A stretch of DNA of 64,000 bases from Dehalococcoidia bacterium (GCA_022820645.1 JAJEFD010000009.1:1-64000); one strand, 5' to 3'; counted from the stretch's first letter, positions 33,894-45,815 are shown. Notes: generated by a model from the sequence alone, not told the origin. Made by a program: numbers and translations.

Positions 33894-36419
33894 TCACTCA
33901 CCTGCGGCACCGCTCTCGAACATCTGCGTGACCGTGGCATCGTCGAGGCCTATGACCTCGGAGAGGACGTAGCGCGTGCCTTCGCCGAAGTCGGGGGCGG
34001 ACGCCGACGGGAAGTGCGGCTCCGCGTCGCTCAGGATGAACGGCGCGCTCTCCACGACACCACCATCCGGGAAGCGGCGGTAGAAGCCCCGGCTCGCCAT
34101 CTGCGGGTCGTCGTCGATGAGCTGTCCGGCGTGCAGCACCGGACTCGCGGCGACGCCCGCCGCTTGCAGCGCCTCCGCCGCATCGTGCGGGCCGCGCCGT
34201 GACGTCCACGCCCCGATGGCCTCGTCAATCTCGTCGTGATGGGCCATGCGGCCTGCGGCGTCGGCGAAGCGGTCGTCGTCGGCCCAGGCGTCGCGTCCGA
34301 TGAGGCGGCAGAGCGCGGCCCACTCCTCGTTCGAGGCGACGGTGAGGGCGCACCATTGGTCGTCGCCGTCGCAGCGGTAGACGCCCTGCGGCGCGAGGTG
34401 GCTGGAGCGGCTGCCGGTGCGCGCGGGCTCCGCGCCGTTCGCCTCGTACTCCAACAGCGCGGGGCCGAGGTAGTTGATAGTGGACTCCAACTGGCGGAGC
34501 TCGATGTGCTCGCCGAGGCCGGTGACGTTGCGCCGATGGAGCGCCGCGAGCAGCGCGACGAGCGCGTGGCCCGCATTGCAGGTCGTGTCGGCGTAGGCGA
34601 AGCCGACGTCTGTGATGTCGCGGTGGGGGTAGCCGATGAGGCCGTCGAGCGCGGCGCGGGCCTGGAAGTAGGAGCCGAGCCCCTTGTAGAGGCGGTGCGG
34701 GCCGGTCTTGCCGAGCGCGGGCATGCTCATGGTGATGATGCGCGGGTTGATCTCCGCGAGGCGCTCCGGCGTGAAGCCCCAGTTCGGCAGCACGTCCGGC
34801 CCGAAGTTGTCGACGACGACGTCGCTACGCTCGACGAGCCGCACGATGGCGTCGCGCGCCTCCTCAAAGCCCATGTCGAGGGCGAGCGAGCGCTTGCCGA
34901 CGTTGAGGTTGTTGAAGCTGACGACGGAGTCCGGGCTCATGTTGCCGCGGTTGAGGGCGGCGCCCTTCTTGAACCGCTCGACCTTGATGACCTCCGCGCC
35001 GTAGGCGGCGAGCCACTTCGTGTGCAGCGGCCCCGCGATGACCCACGTGAAGTCGCAGACGCGCAGGCCCGCGAGGGGGCGTGCGGCTCCCTGCGCTGTG
35101 TCACCCTCACCCGCGCCTCGCTCCCCGCCGCCGGTTGTCATGCTGAGCGCAGCCGGAGGCGTAGTCGAAGCATCTCTCGGGAGACGTCTGGAAGCACGGC
35201 CTGCCGCCTGAGAGATTCCTCGGCTTCGCTGCGCTCCGCTCGGAATGACATCCTCCGCCTCGCCCAGGGCGGGGGCGGGCGCCCCCTCGCGGAGGCCGCC
35301 GGTGAAGCGGTAGGGCGGGCCGGCGTCGGTGAGGGCTGCGCCGTCTTGGGGGTTGGATTCCCGCCTTCGCGGGAATGACGATACAGGGTGGGCGATGGTG
35401 CGGAAGAAGCCCTCGCCCGCGAGCTGGGGGTCGGTGGTGAGCTCGCCGACGCTGTTGAAGGCCATGAGCATGATGCCCCGGCCCTGCGCCTCGTGCATGA
35501 GCGTGCGGGCGTCCATCGTGCGGAAGAAGCGGTCGAAGACCGGCTCCAGCTCGTTGAGCCCCGCCGTGCGCGCCGCCGGGTCGAGCCAGCGCTCGTCCCG
35601 CAGCCCCTCGCCGTGGCCGTGCGACTCGAGCCAGTCCAGCAGCAGGGGCCACTCGCGGTCGGAGCTCTGGCTGAGCAACTGGAAGCGGACGAGGCCAGGG
35701 TTGCACTCCCAGATGCGGCGGTAGCGCTTGCCGCTGGAGCCCTGGCCGTGCCCCGCGCGCTTGATGAGCGTCCTGTGGGTCACGTACATCGGCATGACGT
35801 CGTACTGCATGAGCGCGATGCCTTCCTGCAGTGACACGTCCACGAAACCGCCTTCGCCGGTGGCGTCGCGTCGCGCGAGCGCGAGCAGGATGCCTCCCGT
35901 CGCATGCGCCGAACTCTGGTGGTGCGCGAAGCCCTCGCCCATGCTGTTCGGCGGGTCCTCGGGGAAGCCCATGCGATACATCAGGCTGCCCGCCGCCTGC
36001 GCGACGAGGTCGGACGACTTCCAGCCCGCGCGGGGCCCGCTCGCCCCGAAGCCGGAGATGCGCGCGTGGAGCAGGCCGGGGTTGACGGCGCGCAGGGCGG
36101 CGTGGTCGAGCGAGGGGGAGGACTCGTCCTCGATGAGCACGTCCGCCGACGCCACGAGCCGCTCGAACGTGTCGTATCCCTCCGGAGTCCCGCGGTCGAG
36201 CACGACGCTCTGCCTGCCGCGGTGGAAGTGGAGGAAGTGCAGGCTTACCGACGGGTCGTCGTGCAGGAACGGTGGAAGGCGGCGCTCCTCGGAGCCGCCG
36301 GGCGGTTCGACGTCGAACACGTCGGCGCCGAGGTCGGCGAGGAGTTTCGCGCAGTACGCGCCGCGCTCACCCGTCAGGGCGATGACGCGGATGCCGTCGA
36401 GCGGGGACGAGATCAACAC
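33894..36419 (-). CDS. Double-domain CaiB/BaiF CoA-transferase, two fused copies joined by a repeat-derived linker
   Basis: Domain 1 SSPLDGIRVIALTGERGAYCAKLLADLGADVFDVEPPGG; domain 2 RPLAGLRVCDFTWVIAGPLHTKWLAAYGAEVIKVERF; linker contains SSFPRRRESNPQ and VIPSGAQRSRGISQ; exact start (GTG 36419 or TTG 36416) uncertain. Confidence 0.82.
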   Translation of the reverse strand: MLISSPLDGIRVIALTGERGAYCAKLLADLGADVFDVEPPGGSEERRLPPFLHDDPSVSLHFLHFHRGRQSVVLDRGTPEGYDTFERLVASADVLIEDESSPSLDHAALRAVNPGLLHARISGFGASGPRAGWKSSDLVAQAAGSLMYRMGFPEDPPNSMGEGFAHHQSSAHATGGILLALARRDATGEGGFVDVSLQEGIALMQYDVMPMYVTHRTLIKRAGHGQGSSGKRYRRIWECNPGLVRFQLLSQSSDREWPLLLDWLESHGHGEGLRDERWLDPAARTAGLNELEPVFDRFFRTMDARTLMHEAQGRGIMLMAFNSVGELTTDPQLAGEGFFRTIAHPVSSFPRRRESNPQDGAALTDAGPPYRFTGGLREGAPAPALGEAEDVIPSGAQRSRGISQAAGRASRRLPRDASTTPPAALSMTTGGGERGAGEGDTAQGAARPLAGLRVCDFTWVIAGPLHTKWLAAYGAEVIKVERFKKGAALNRGNMSPDSVVSFNNLNVGKRSLALDMGFEEARDAIVRLVERSDVVVDNFGPDVLPNWGFTPERLAEINPRIITMSMPALGKTGPHRLYKGLGSYFQARAALDGLIGYPHRDITDVGFAYADTTCNAGHALVALLAALHRRNVTGLGEHIELRQLESTINYLGPALLEYEANGAEPARTGSRSSHLAPQGVYRCDGDDQWCALTVASNEEWAALCRLIGRDAWADDDRFADAAGRMAHHDEIDEAIGAWTSRRGPHDAAEALQAAGVAASPVLHAGQLIDDDPQMASRGFYRRFPDGGVVESAPFILSDAEPHFPSASAPDFGEGTRYVLSEVIGLDDATVTQMFESGAAGE
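35136..35250. repeat. MITE-like dispersed element (~115 bp) inside the CoA-transferase gene
   Basis: Ends TGTCATGCTGAGCG... and ...CGCTCGGAATGACA form imperfect terminal inverted repeats; partial relative at 22687. Confidence 0.65.
35357..35376. repeat. dRS3-like palindrome ATTCCCGC-CTTC-GCGGGAAT inside the CoA-transferase gene
   Basis: Perfect 8-bp arms; translates in frame as SFPRRRESN. Confidence 0.75.
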
Positions 36420-36424
36420 TCCGG

Positions 36425-37543
36425 TCAGCCCGTGCTCAGCATGAGCACCCAGCTGGGGACGGCGTCGAAGCCGAGCGCCACGAGGCAGTTCTCCAGTCCC
36501 GGCACCTGGCGCTCGCCCGCGCGTCCCATCACCTGCATCGCGCCCTCGCGGACGTGCCCCATGCCGTGCAGCCGCCCTTCGCCCTGGCTGCCGCCGAACG
36601 TCGTCACCGGCAACGCGCCGCCGTGCGCGATGCGCCCGTCGCGGGTGAACTCGTGCGCCTCGCCTCTGCCCGCGAAGCCCAACTCCTCCAGCCATTTCCA
36701 GACGACGGGGCTGAAGCCGTCGTAGAGCTGCGCGGCCTGTACTGCCTCGCGCCCGATACCGGACGCCTCGAAGATGGCGTCGCCGCGCTCGCGGGTGCTC
36801 ACGAACCCCGATATGTAGGCGGGCCTGTGGGGCAGGTCCTTCGCGCGGTCGGCGGTCGTGAGCACGACGGCTCCCGCGCCGGTTACGGGGATGTCGTAGT
36901 CGTAGAGGCACATGGGTTCGTAGACCCAGCGCGACGAGAGGTAGTCGTCGAGCGAGAGCGGCTTGCCGCGCCAGTAGGCGTACGGGTTCAGTTGCGCGTG
37001 CCCGCGCAGAGCGCTGACGACGTCGAACAGTTCCTCGCGGGTCGCTCCGTAGTCGTGCATATAGCGCTGCAGCCACATCGCCATCGCGCCGATGCCGACG
37101 CCGTACGGCGCGGTGAACTGCTCAGGTCCGCCCGAGGCCGACGACTCGGACGCCGCGTAGCGCACGCCGGGCCGCTCGTACATCGCGCGCAGGCAGACCA
37201 CGTAGTTCGCCGTGCCAGTGACCAGCGACTGTATCGCCGCCGCGACGGCGTCGCCGACGACCCCCCGGTTGAAGTCGGACGCCCAGCGCAGGTTGAGGCC
37301 AAGCGCGTTCGCCATGTAGCGCTCGCTGATCTCGTCGACGCCGTCCCAGTGCAGGGCGGAGGCGTTGGGCGCCTTCGGCGTGCCGGCGTAGCCGTCGATG
37401 TCGGCGGGCGTCAGTCCCGCGTCGGCGATGGCGTTCTTCGCCGCTTCCATCGCGACGTCCGGCAGGCTGCGCCCGGACTTGCGCTCCATCGCGGTGTAGC
37501 CGACGCCGACGATGGCTGTCTTGTTGCGGAGCGACGGGTCCAT
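36425..37543 (-). CDS. Thiolase-fold / lipid-transfer protein (Ltp2-like), acetyl-CoA acetyltransferase superfamily
   Basis: KTAIVGVGYTAMERKSGRSLPDVAMEAAKNAIADAGLTPADIDGY...AQLYDGFSPVVWKWLEELGFAGRGEAHEF...GGALPVTTFGGSQGEGRLHGMGHVREG. Confidence 0.85.
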   Translation of the reverse strand: MDPSLRNKTAIVGVGYTAMERKSGRSLPDVAMEAAKNAIADAGLTPADIDGYAGTPKAPNASALHWDGVDEISERYMANALGLNLRWASDFNRGVVGDAVAAAIQSLVTGTANYVVCLRAMYERPGVRYAASESSASGGPEQFTAPYGVGIGAMAMWLQRYMHDYGATREELFDVVSALRGHAQLNPYAYWRGKPLSLDDYLSSRWVYEPMCLYDYDIPVTGAGAVVLTTADRAKDLPHRPAYISGFVSTRERGDAIFEASGIGREAVQAAQLYDGFSPVVWKWLEELGFAGRGEAHEFTRDGRIAHGGALPVTTFGGSQGEGRLHGMGHVREGAMQVMGRAGERQVPGLENCLVALGFDAVPSWVLMLSTG

Positions 37544-37962
37544 CACGCGCCTCCATCGGAGACGGGCCGGAACTGTGGAACGGCAACATCCTCGCCGCGG
37601 TCCTCGAACGCGACCTCCACGCGCATGCCGATGCGGGCGTCGCCCGGCTCGCAGTCGATGAGGTTCGTGGTGAGGCGGAGGCCGGGCTGCTCGTCGAGCT
37701 CGATCTGCGCGACGAGGTAGGGCGGATCGAAGCCGCGCATGTAGCTCTCGTGCATGACGGCGAACGAATAGACCGTGCCGCGACCGCTCACCGCGACCCA
37801 TCGCAGCGCACCGAGGCAGCGCGTACAGGTGGGGCGGGGTGGGAAGACGTAGCGCGTGCAGGCGTCGCAGTACGGCAGCTCCAGCGCGTGCCGTGCCGCG
37901 GCGTCCCAGTAGAGCTGCGACTCCGGGTCGGGGACGGGGATGGGGCGGGCGTTCGTGGTCAT
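37543..37962 (-). CDS. DUF35 / OB-fold zinc-ribbon acyl-CoA-associated protein
   Basis: ELPYCDACTRYVFPPRPTCTRCLGALRWVAVSGRGTVYSFAVMHESYMRGFDPPYLVAQIELDE; 1-nt overlap with the thiolase gene. Confidence 0.88.
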   Translation of the reverse strand: MTTNARPIPVPDPESQLYWDAAARHALELPYCDACTRYVFPPRPTCTRCLGALRWVAVSGRGTVYSFAVMHESYMRGFDPPYLVAQIELDEQPGLRLTTNLIDCEPGDARIGMRVEVAFEDRGEDVAVPQFRPVSDGGA

Positions 37963-37969
37963 CGCTCGC

Positions 37970-39061
37970 CTACAGCCCGTAGAACGCCTTGGGATTGTCG
38001 TAGAGGATCTTGTCAACGGTGGACTGAGGGATGTCCCCGTTGTCGGCGCGCTCCTGGAGGAGCTTCTGGAACTCCAGCTCCTTGGACTGGTCCTGATGCG
38101 TGTAGTCCGAGCCGGCGAGCAGGTTGTCCTCGCTGATGTAGCGCAGTGCGTAGGGCAGGTCCTCGTCCACCTGTACGGTCACGTAGATGCGGTTGGCCTT
38201 GAAGATGTCGTCCGGCAACTCGAACGACGGGTCGCTGCCGATGTTCGACTCCTGGCTGCGCGCGAGCCTGCGGCGCAGGTCGTAGTCGACGAACGGCACC
38301 CACGAAACGCCGGACTCGATGCAGCCGAAGCGCAGCCTGGGGAACCGCTCGGGCACGCGGTGGAGGATCAGCGAGTAGATGCCGTGGATGGCGGGCATCC
38401 GCAGCTTGATGAACGCGCCGTAGGAGAGCTCACGCGCGGGGGTGAAGTCCGGCGTGCCTGAGCCGAGGTGGAAGCAGATGGGCATGTCCAGCCGCTCTGC
38501 CTCCTCGTACAGCGGGAAGAAGTACGGGTCGACGGACCATTTGTCCGCTTCGAGGTCGCCCTTCTTGAGCACGCCGCACGCGCCGTTGTCTTTTGCGAAG
38601 CGCAACTCCTCCAACGCGGCTTCCATGTTGCGGGCCGGGGGGACGCATACCCAGCGCAGCCGCCCGTGCGACTGCGCGCAGCGGTCGGCGAGCCAGCGGT
38701 TGTAGCTGCGGGTGATGGCGAGCTCGGTCTCCGCCGAGTCCGACGGCTCCACGAGGAAGAGCGATGGGTAGATGACCTGCGTCTGCGTGCCGAGTTCGTC
38801 CATATGGCGCAGGCGCGTTGGTACGTCCAGCAGCTCGCGGGCCTCGAGCGGCGTGCCGCTCTTGCCGTCGTCGCGGATGCGGCGGTGCTTGCGCTTGCCG
38901 TTCACGAGCCAGTAACGGACGGGTGGACGGTTCGGGTCCGGGTTGGAGGGGTACTGGGTCGTGGGCTTGTAGGCCTCGTCCTCCGGCAAGATGAAGTCCC
39001 AGGTATCGTCGGTCTCGTCGACGTGCGTATCGCTGTCAATGACCCGGAACTGCTCCGCCAT
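37970..39061 (-). CDS. Amidohydrolase family protein (PF04909-like)
   Basis: MAEQFRVIDSDTHVDETDDTWDFILPEDEAYKP...ICFHLGSGTPD...LLAGSDYTHQDQSKELEFQKLL. Confidence 0.87.
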   Translation of the reverse strand: MAEQFRVIDSDTHVDETDDTWDFILPEDEAYKPTTQYPSNPDPNRPPVRYWLVNGKRKHRRIRDDGKSGTPLEARELLDVPTRLRHMDELGTQTQVIYPSLFLVEPSDSAETELAITRSYNRWLADRCAQSHGRLRWVCVPPARNMEAALEELRFAKDNGACGVLKKGDLEADKWSVDPYFFPLYEEAERLDMPICFHLGSGTPDFTPARELSYGAFIKLRMPAIHGIYSLILHRVPERFPRLRFGCIESGVSWVPFVDYDLRRRLARSQESNIGSDPSFELPDDIFKANRIYVTVQVDEDLPYALRYISEDNLLAGSDYTHQDQSKELEFQKLLQERADNGDIPQSTVDKILYDNPKAFYGL

Positions 39062-39269
39062 GTCGCGCCTCCCCCGTGTGGTGGGGCGCAGTATAGCGCA
39101 GGCTGCCCTGTCGTTCCTGCGGAGGCAGGGGACCCGCAGCCCCCGCTCGTTGATGCTCCCCCTCACGGACCCCGTCCGGGTGCGGTATCCTATGGAGAGC
39201 ACGGAACCCCGGTCATCGAGCGGCGTCCGCACCGGCGGGCGCCGACGCATGTACAGCAATGGAAGGCGC

Positions 39270-41104
<1,835 letters not shown>

Positions 41105-41108
<4 letters not shown>

Positions 41109-41542
41109 CGGTTCACGTAGACGCTGCCGGCGTGGCGGCCGTCCTGCTGACGCTCGCGCAGCGCCTCGTAGTTGACGCGCTGGTTCCTGATGGCCGGGTC
41201 CGTCGCGGCGTTCCGCATGATCTCCAGCGGCTCGTCGCTCACCGACTCGAACCAGTAGGGCGTGCCCTTCGGGATGAAGAGCGCGTCCTTCGGTCCGAGC
41301 TCGACGGACTCGCCCTCCTTGCCGTAGAACTTCGCGCGGCCCGCCAGCACGAACCAGACGGCGTCCTGCCCGGAGTGCGCGTGCAGATTCGTCTCGCCGC
41401 CGTCCCTGCTGACGACCTGCACGTTCACGCTGAGCAGCCCGCTGTTAGCCAGCATCGAGCTCCGCTTGGGCGAGCCTGCCAGGTCAGGCGTCTCGTACCG
41501 GATCGCTTCCATCCCGCCGATGCTCTCCCGCTCCATGGCCAT
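41105..41542 (-). CDS. Cupin domain protein
   Basis: GETNLHAHSGQDAVWFVLAGRAKFYGKEGESVELGPKDALFIPKGTPYWFES. Confidence 0.85.
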
Positions 41543-41637
41543 GCGCCACCTCCTCGCTCGTGCGTTCGCTGCGCGTACCATACGCCTTCCCGCGCTGCGT
41601 GTCGTATAGTGCGGACACCACCCGAGGAGGCGCGCCC

Positions 41638-42354
41638 ATGAGCGACGGCGACCTGAAGATAGGGTTCATCAAACCCGGCGCGGGGAACACGCACTACGAC
41701 GAGTTCGCCGCCATGATCCCGCCCGGCATAGACCTGGAGATGGTGGAGCTCGGCGTCCTGCGCACCGCACTCACCGACTTTGCAGGGCGGGCCGACGCCA
41801 TCCTCGAGCGCGCCGTCAACCAGACACGCGAGTCAGGCTGGCAGGGCGTCATCATCCCCGGCGCGCCGGTCGAGGTGCAGAACCCCGGCCTCCGTGCGCG
41901 GCTGGCGGAGGCGCTGGACGTGCCGTTCACGACGGCGCTGGGCGCAGGGGAGAACGCGCTTCGGGCGTTCGGCGCGAGCCGCATCCTCCTGTTGACGCCG
42001 TTCGACTCGTACATGAACTCGCTCGTCGTGCCGCACCTGACCGCAGCAGGGTTCGACGTGCAGCTTGCCGACCTCGGCTTCAACAGCGAGCAGGAGGCGG
42101 TCGACCTCGATTCGAGCGTCGTGTTCGATATGGCGCGCGGCGCGGTACGGGCGGCAGAGGGCGTGCAGGCGCTCTATTTCCAGGGCGCGGTGCTGAACCC
42201 GCTGCCGGTCATCGATGAGATGGAGGCCGAGTTCGGCTTGCCCGTCGTGGCGAGCAACCCCGCGATGCTCTGGTCGGTCGCTTCGCAACTGGGCGGCACG
42301 TTCAGCATCGAGGGCAAGGGGCGGCTCGTGCGGGAGTGGCCGCCGCTGCCGTAA
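41638..42354 (+). CDS. Asp/Glu/hydantoin racemase superfamily (maleate isomerase / arylmalonate decarboxylase-like)
   Basis: DLKIGFIKPGAGNTHYDEFAAMIPPG...GVIIPGAPVEVQ...RILLLTPFDSYMNSLVVPHLTAAGFDV...LPVVASNPAMLW. Confidence 0.7.
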   Translation: MSDGDLKIGFIKPGAGNTHYDEFAAMIPPGIDLEMVELGVLRTALTDFAGRADAILERAVNQTRESGWQGVIIPGAPVEVQNPGLRARLAEALDVPFTTALGAGENALRAFGASRILLLTPFDSYMNSLVVPHLTAAGFDVQLADLGFNSEQEAVDLDSSVVFDMARGAVRAAEGVQALYFQGAVLNPLPVIDEMEAEFGLPVVASNPAMLWSVASQLGGTFSIEGKGRLVREWPPLP

Positions 42355-42384
42355 TCGGCAGGTGCAAGCAAGGAGCGAACGAAG

Positions 42385-43200
42385 ATGAGACTCGGCATAG
42401 CGCTGCCCATCGACTTCGGCGGCGACCCTGCGGGCGACGTGCTCTCGGAAGGGGCACGGGCGGCGGAGGCGAACGGCTTCGACAGCGTCTGGTTCTTCGA
42501 CTCGATCGGGCGAGGGCGGATGGCGCTCGATCCGCTCATGGGCGCGGCGGTGGCGGCAGCGGCGACGGAGCGTATCGAGGTCGGGCTCGGCATCCTGCAG
42601 GTGCCGCTGCGGCATCCGGTGGAGCTGGCGAACCGCGTCCTCACGGCGCAGGTGGTATGCGGTCCGCGGCTGCTGCTGGGCGTCGGCTCCGGCTCGACAC
42701 GCGGCGATTTCGAGGCGGTCGGCAAGCGGTTCGAAGACCGGATGACGCTGCTGCGCGACGGGCTCGCGACGATGAAGCGGCTATGGGACGGCGAGACGGT
42801 GGACGGCGTGAACCTCGCGCCGTCGAGTGCGGTGCTCGGCGGGCCGTCCATCCTCATCGGCAGTTGGGCAGGGCCGCGATGGATCGCCTCAGCGGCGAAC
42901 GACTACGACGGCTGGATAGCGTCGGCGTTCTTCTCCGGGTACAACACGCTCAAGGAAGGGCTCGACCGCTACCGCGCCGCGGGAGGAAAGCGGGCCGTCG
43001 TGACGAACATCTCGCTCGACCTGAACGCGCCGACGGAGTTTCTGCGGGATACAGAGAACGCCTACCACCTGCGCTGCGCGCCGCCCGACGCAGCGGTGCG
43101 CCTGCAGCGCCTCGCGGACGCCGGGTTCGACGATGCGGTCGTCGTGTACCGCGGCGGCGCTCCGCCGGACCTTGCGGCGATACGCGCCCTGCTGCCGTAG
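42385..43200 (+). CDS. LLM class (luciferase-like/F420 or FMN) oxidoreductase
   Basis: [40 protein letters not shown]...[52 protein letters not shown]. Confidence 0.9.
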   Translation: MRLGIALPIDFGGDPAGDVLSEGARAAEANGFDSVWFFDSIGRGRMALDPLMGAAVAAAATERIEVGLGILQVPLRHPVELANRVLTAQVVCGPRLLLGVGSGSTRGDFEAVGKRFEDRMTLLRDGLATMKRLWDGETVDGVNLAPSSAVLGGPSILIGSWAGPRWIASAANDYDGWIASAFFSGYNTLKEGLDRYRAAGGKRAVVTNISLDLNAPTEFLRDTENAYHLRCAPPDAAVRLQRLADAGFDDAVVVYRGGAPPDLAAIRALLP

Positions 43201-43202
43201 CG

Positions 43203-44087
43203 ATGGCGGAAGAGGTGCAGCCGCACGCAGCACTGCCAACCCTCGCCTACCTCGTGCAGAAGACCGCAAGACGACTGGAAGCGGCCGGCATCGGCGACGC
43301 GCGGCTGGAGGCCGACCTCATCTGGACGACGGCGCTCGGTATCGACCGCGCCGCGCTCTACGCCGCGTTCCGCGATACGCCCTCCGAGGAAGAGGCGGGC
43401 AGGGCGGAAGCGCTCTGCGAGCGGAGGCTCAATCGCGAACCCGTCGCCTATCTGATGGGCACGCGCGAGTTCTACGGCCTCCCCATCGCCGTCGGGCCCG
43501 GCGTGCTCATCCCGCGTCCCGAGACCGAGACCGTCGTCGAGGAGACGCTGCGGCTCGTGGAGGGCGAGGCGTCGCCGGTGCTGGCCGACGTGGGCTGCGG
43601 CAGCGGCGCCATCGCGGTTGCGCTGGCGGTCGCGCGCCCGGAAGCAGTCGTCTACGCGCTGGATGTTTCGCAACGAGCGCTGGAGCTGACCGCGCACAAC
43701 GCGGCGACTCACGGCGTGAGCGAGCGTATCCATGTGCTGGAGAGCGACCTGCTCGCGGCGTTGCCGCGCCCCGTGCACGTCGTCGCGGCGAACCTGCCGT
43801 ACGTGACGTCGGAGGAGATTCCGCTGCTGGAGCCGGAGGTCTCGCGCTACGAGCCCCGCGAGGCGCTGGATGGCGGTGCGGACGGGCTGGCGCTCATACG
43901 GCGCCTGCTCGCCGAGGCGGGCGGGCACCTGCTGCCCGGGGGCGCGCTCGTGCTGGAGATGGACCCGCGCCAGATCGCAGCGGCAAGCGACACGGCTGTC
44001 ACGTGCTTCCCCGGCGCGCACGTTCGTGCGGTGCGCGACCTCGCGGGGCGGGAGCGGGTCCTGATTGTCCGAACCGTACACCGTTGA
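43203..44087 (+). CDS. prmC: Peptide chain release factor N(5)-glutamine methyltransferase
   Basis: [29 protein letters not shown]...[17 protein letters not shown]...[12 protein letters not shown]. Confidence 0.92.
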   Translation: MAEEVQPHAALPTLAYLVQKTARRLEAAGIGDARLEADLIWTTALGIDRAALYAAFRDTPSEEEAGRAEALCERRLNREPVAYLMGTREFYGLPIAVGPGVLIPRPETETVVEETLRLVEGEASPVLADVGCGSGAIAVALAVARPEAVVYALDVSQRALELTAHNAATHGVSERIHVLESDLLAALPRPVHVVAANLPYVTSEEIPLLEPEVSRYEPREALDGGADGLALIRRLLAEAGGHLLPGGALVLEMDPRQIAAASDTAVTCFPGAHVRAVRDLAGRERVLIVRTVHR

Positions 44088-44143
44088 CCTGCGGGGCGAT
44101 GCTTGGCACACTCTCGTCGAGTAACATGGGGGGAGCGAGGACC

Positions 44144-44776
44144 ATGAGCCATCACGATCACCACGACCACGACCACACCGAGCCGCCGTCCGACATCGAG
44201 CTGCGCGTGAAGGCGCTGGAGTCGTTGCTCGTCGAAAAGAGGCTCGTCGACCCGGAGGCGCTCGACGCGCTCATCGACCTGTACGAGGACAAGATCGGCC
44301 CGTCTAACGGCAAGCACGTCGTGGCGCATGCCTGGGCGGACGAGGAGTTCAAGCGGTGGCTGCTGGACGACCCCAACGCCGCTATCGCCTCGATGGGCTA
44401 CGTCGGGTCGCAGGGCGAGCAGGTACGCGTCGTTGAGAATACTGACGACGTACACAACCTCGTCGTCTGCACGCTCTGCTCGTGCTACCCGTGGCCGCTC
44501 CTCGGGCTGCCGCCCGTGTGGTACAAGTCCGCGCCGTACCGCGCGCAGGCCGTCGCCGACCCGCGCGGCGTGATGCGGCAGTTCGGCTCGGAGATGCCGG
44601 AGGAGAAAGAGGTGCGCGTGTGGGACTCGACGTCCGAGATGCGCTACCTCGTGCTCCCGCAGCGGCCCGCAGGCACCGAAGGGTGGAGCGTGGAGCAACT
44701 GATGGAACTGGTCACGCGCAACTCCATGGTCGGCGTGGAAGAGGCGCGGCTTCCGGCAGCGGTGGGTACGGCATGA
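44144..44776 (+). CDS. nthA: Nitrile hydratase alpha subunit (Co-type motif), His-rich N-terminus
   Basis: [63 protein letters not shown]-terminus. Confidence 0.95.
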   Translation: MSHHDHHDHDHTEPPSDIELRVKALESLLVEKRLVDPEALDALIDLYEDKIGPSNGKHVVAHAWADEEFKRWLLDDPNAAIASMGYVGSQGEQVRVVENTDDVHNLVVCTLCSCYPWPLLGLPPVWYKSAPYRAQAVADPRGVMRQFGSEMPEEKEVRVWDSTSEMRYLVLPQRPAGTEGWSVEQLMELVTRNSMVGVEEARLPAAVGTA

Positions 44777-45444
44777 ACGGCGTCCACGACCTCGGTGGGA
44801 TGCAGGGGTTCGGGCCGGTGAAGCCGGAGCCGGAGTCCGAAGAGCCGGTCTTCCACGCGGAGTGGGAGAGCCGGGTGTACGGCATAACGCGGCTCATGGG
44901 CCGTCTCGGGCTGTGGAACCTGGACAAGTCGCGCTACAACCGGGAGCAGCTGCCTCCCGCGGACTACCTCTCCTACACCTACTACGAAAGCTGGTTCGCG
45001 GGTCTGCTGAAGCAACTGGTGAACTCCGGCCTCATCTCAGAGGAGGAATTGCAGACGGGCAGGGCGTCGTCTCCCGTCCCAGAAGGCATCATGGAGCGCG
45101 TCGTGAACGCTGAACAGGTGCGCGCGGTCCCCATCATGACCACGAGCTACGTCCGTCCTACGCCCGCGGAGCCCCGGTTCTCGCCGGGCGACCGCGTTCG
45201 CGCGCTCAATCGCCACCCGCGCGGGCACACGCGCGAGCCGCGCTACGTCCGCGGCCACATCGGGACGGTGCGCGAGCACTACGGCTCGCAGGTCTACCCG
45301 GACCTGAGTGCGGAAGGCGTGGACGAGGGGCATCACCTCTACAGCGTGGGCTTCGACGCGAGCGAACTGTGGGGTGAGTCGGCCGACGCCAACAGCGTCG
45401 TATACGTCGACCTGTGGGAGGACTACCTGGAGCCCGCGCCATGA
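44773..45444 (+). CDS. nthB: Nitrile hydratase beta subunit
   Basis: [16 protein letters not shown]...SYYESWF-like; [35 protein letters not shown] overlap with alpha. Confidence 0.95.
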   Translation: MNGVHDLGGMQGFGPVKPEPESEEPVFHAEWESRVYGITRLMGRLGLWNLDKSRYNREQLPPADYLSYTYYESWFAGLLKQLVNSGLISEEELQTGRASSPVPEGIMERVVNAEQVRAVPIMTTSYVRPTPAEPRFSPGDRVRALNRHPRGHTREPRYVRGHIGTVREHYGSQVYPDLSAEGVDEGHHLYSVGFDASELWGESADANSVVYVDLWEDYLEPAP

Positions 45445-45815
45445 CGTACGCGCAGTTGCCCGGCGGTACGAGCAGGCTGGGGGACATCCCACTCGGCGAC
45501 GACGGCAGGCCGGTGTTCGCCGAGCCGTGGGAAGCGTCGGCGTTCGCGCTCGCGGTGCGGCTCTCCGGTGAGGGCCACTTCACGTGGGACGAGTGGGCGG
45601 CGACGCTGAGCGAGGAGATACGTGCGGCGCAGCGGCAGGGCGACCCGGACCTGGGGGACACGTACTACCGGCACTGGTTGCGCGCGTTAGAGCGCCTGTG
45701 CAGGGAGCGGGGGCTGGTGTCCGAGCCTGAGGCGTCGGACCGGAAGGAAGCGTGGCGGAGGGCGTACCTCAACACACCGCACGGCAAGCCGGTCAACCTC
45801 GCAGCAGGCGGCTGA
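45441..45815 (+). CDS. Nitrile hydratase accessory protein (P14K-like)
   Basis: DDGRPVFAEPWEASAFALAVRLSGEGHFTWDEWAATLSEEIRAAQ...YYRHWLRALERL; ATGA overlap with beta. Confidence 0.85.
   Translation: MTYAQLPGGTSRLGDIPLGDDGRPVFAEPWEASAFALAVRLSGEGHFTWDEWAATLSEEIRAAQRQGDPDLGDTYYRHWLRALERLCRERGLVSEPEASDRKEAWRRAYLNTPHGKPVNLAAGG

Noticed and set aside
43203-44087. PrmC NLPY motif instead of NPPY as a sign of altered substrate
   Set aside because: NxPY variants occur in this family and the rest of the motif set is normal.
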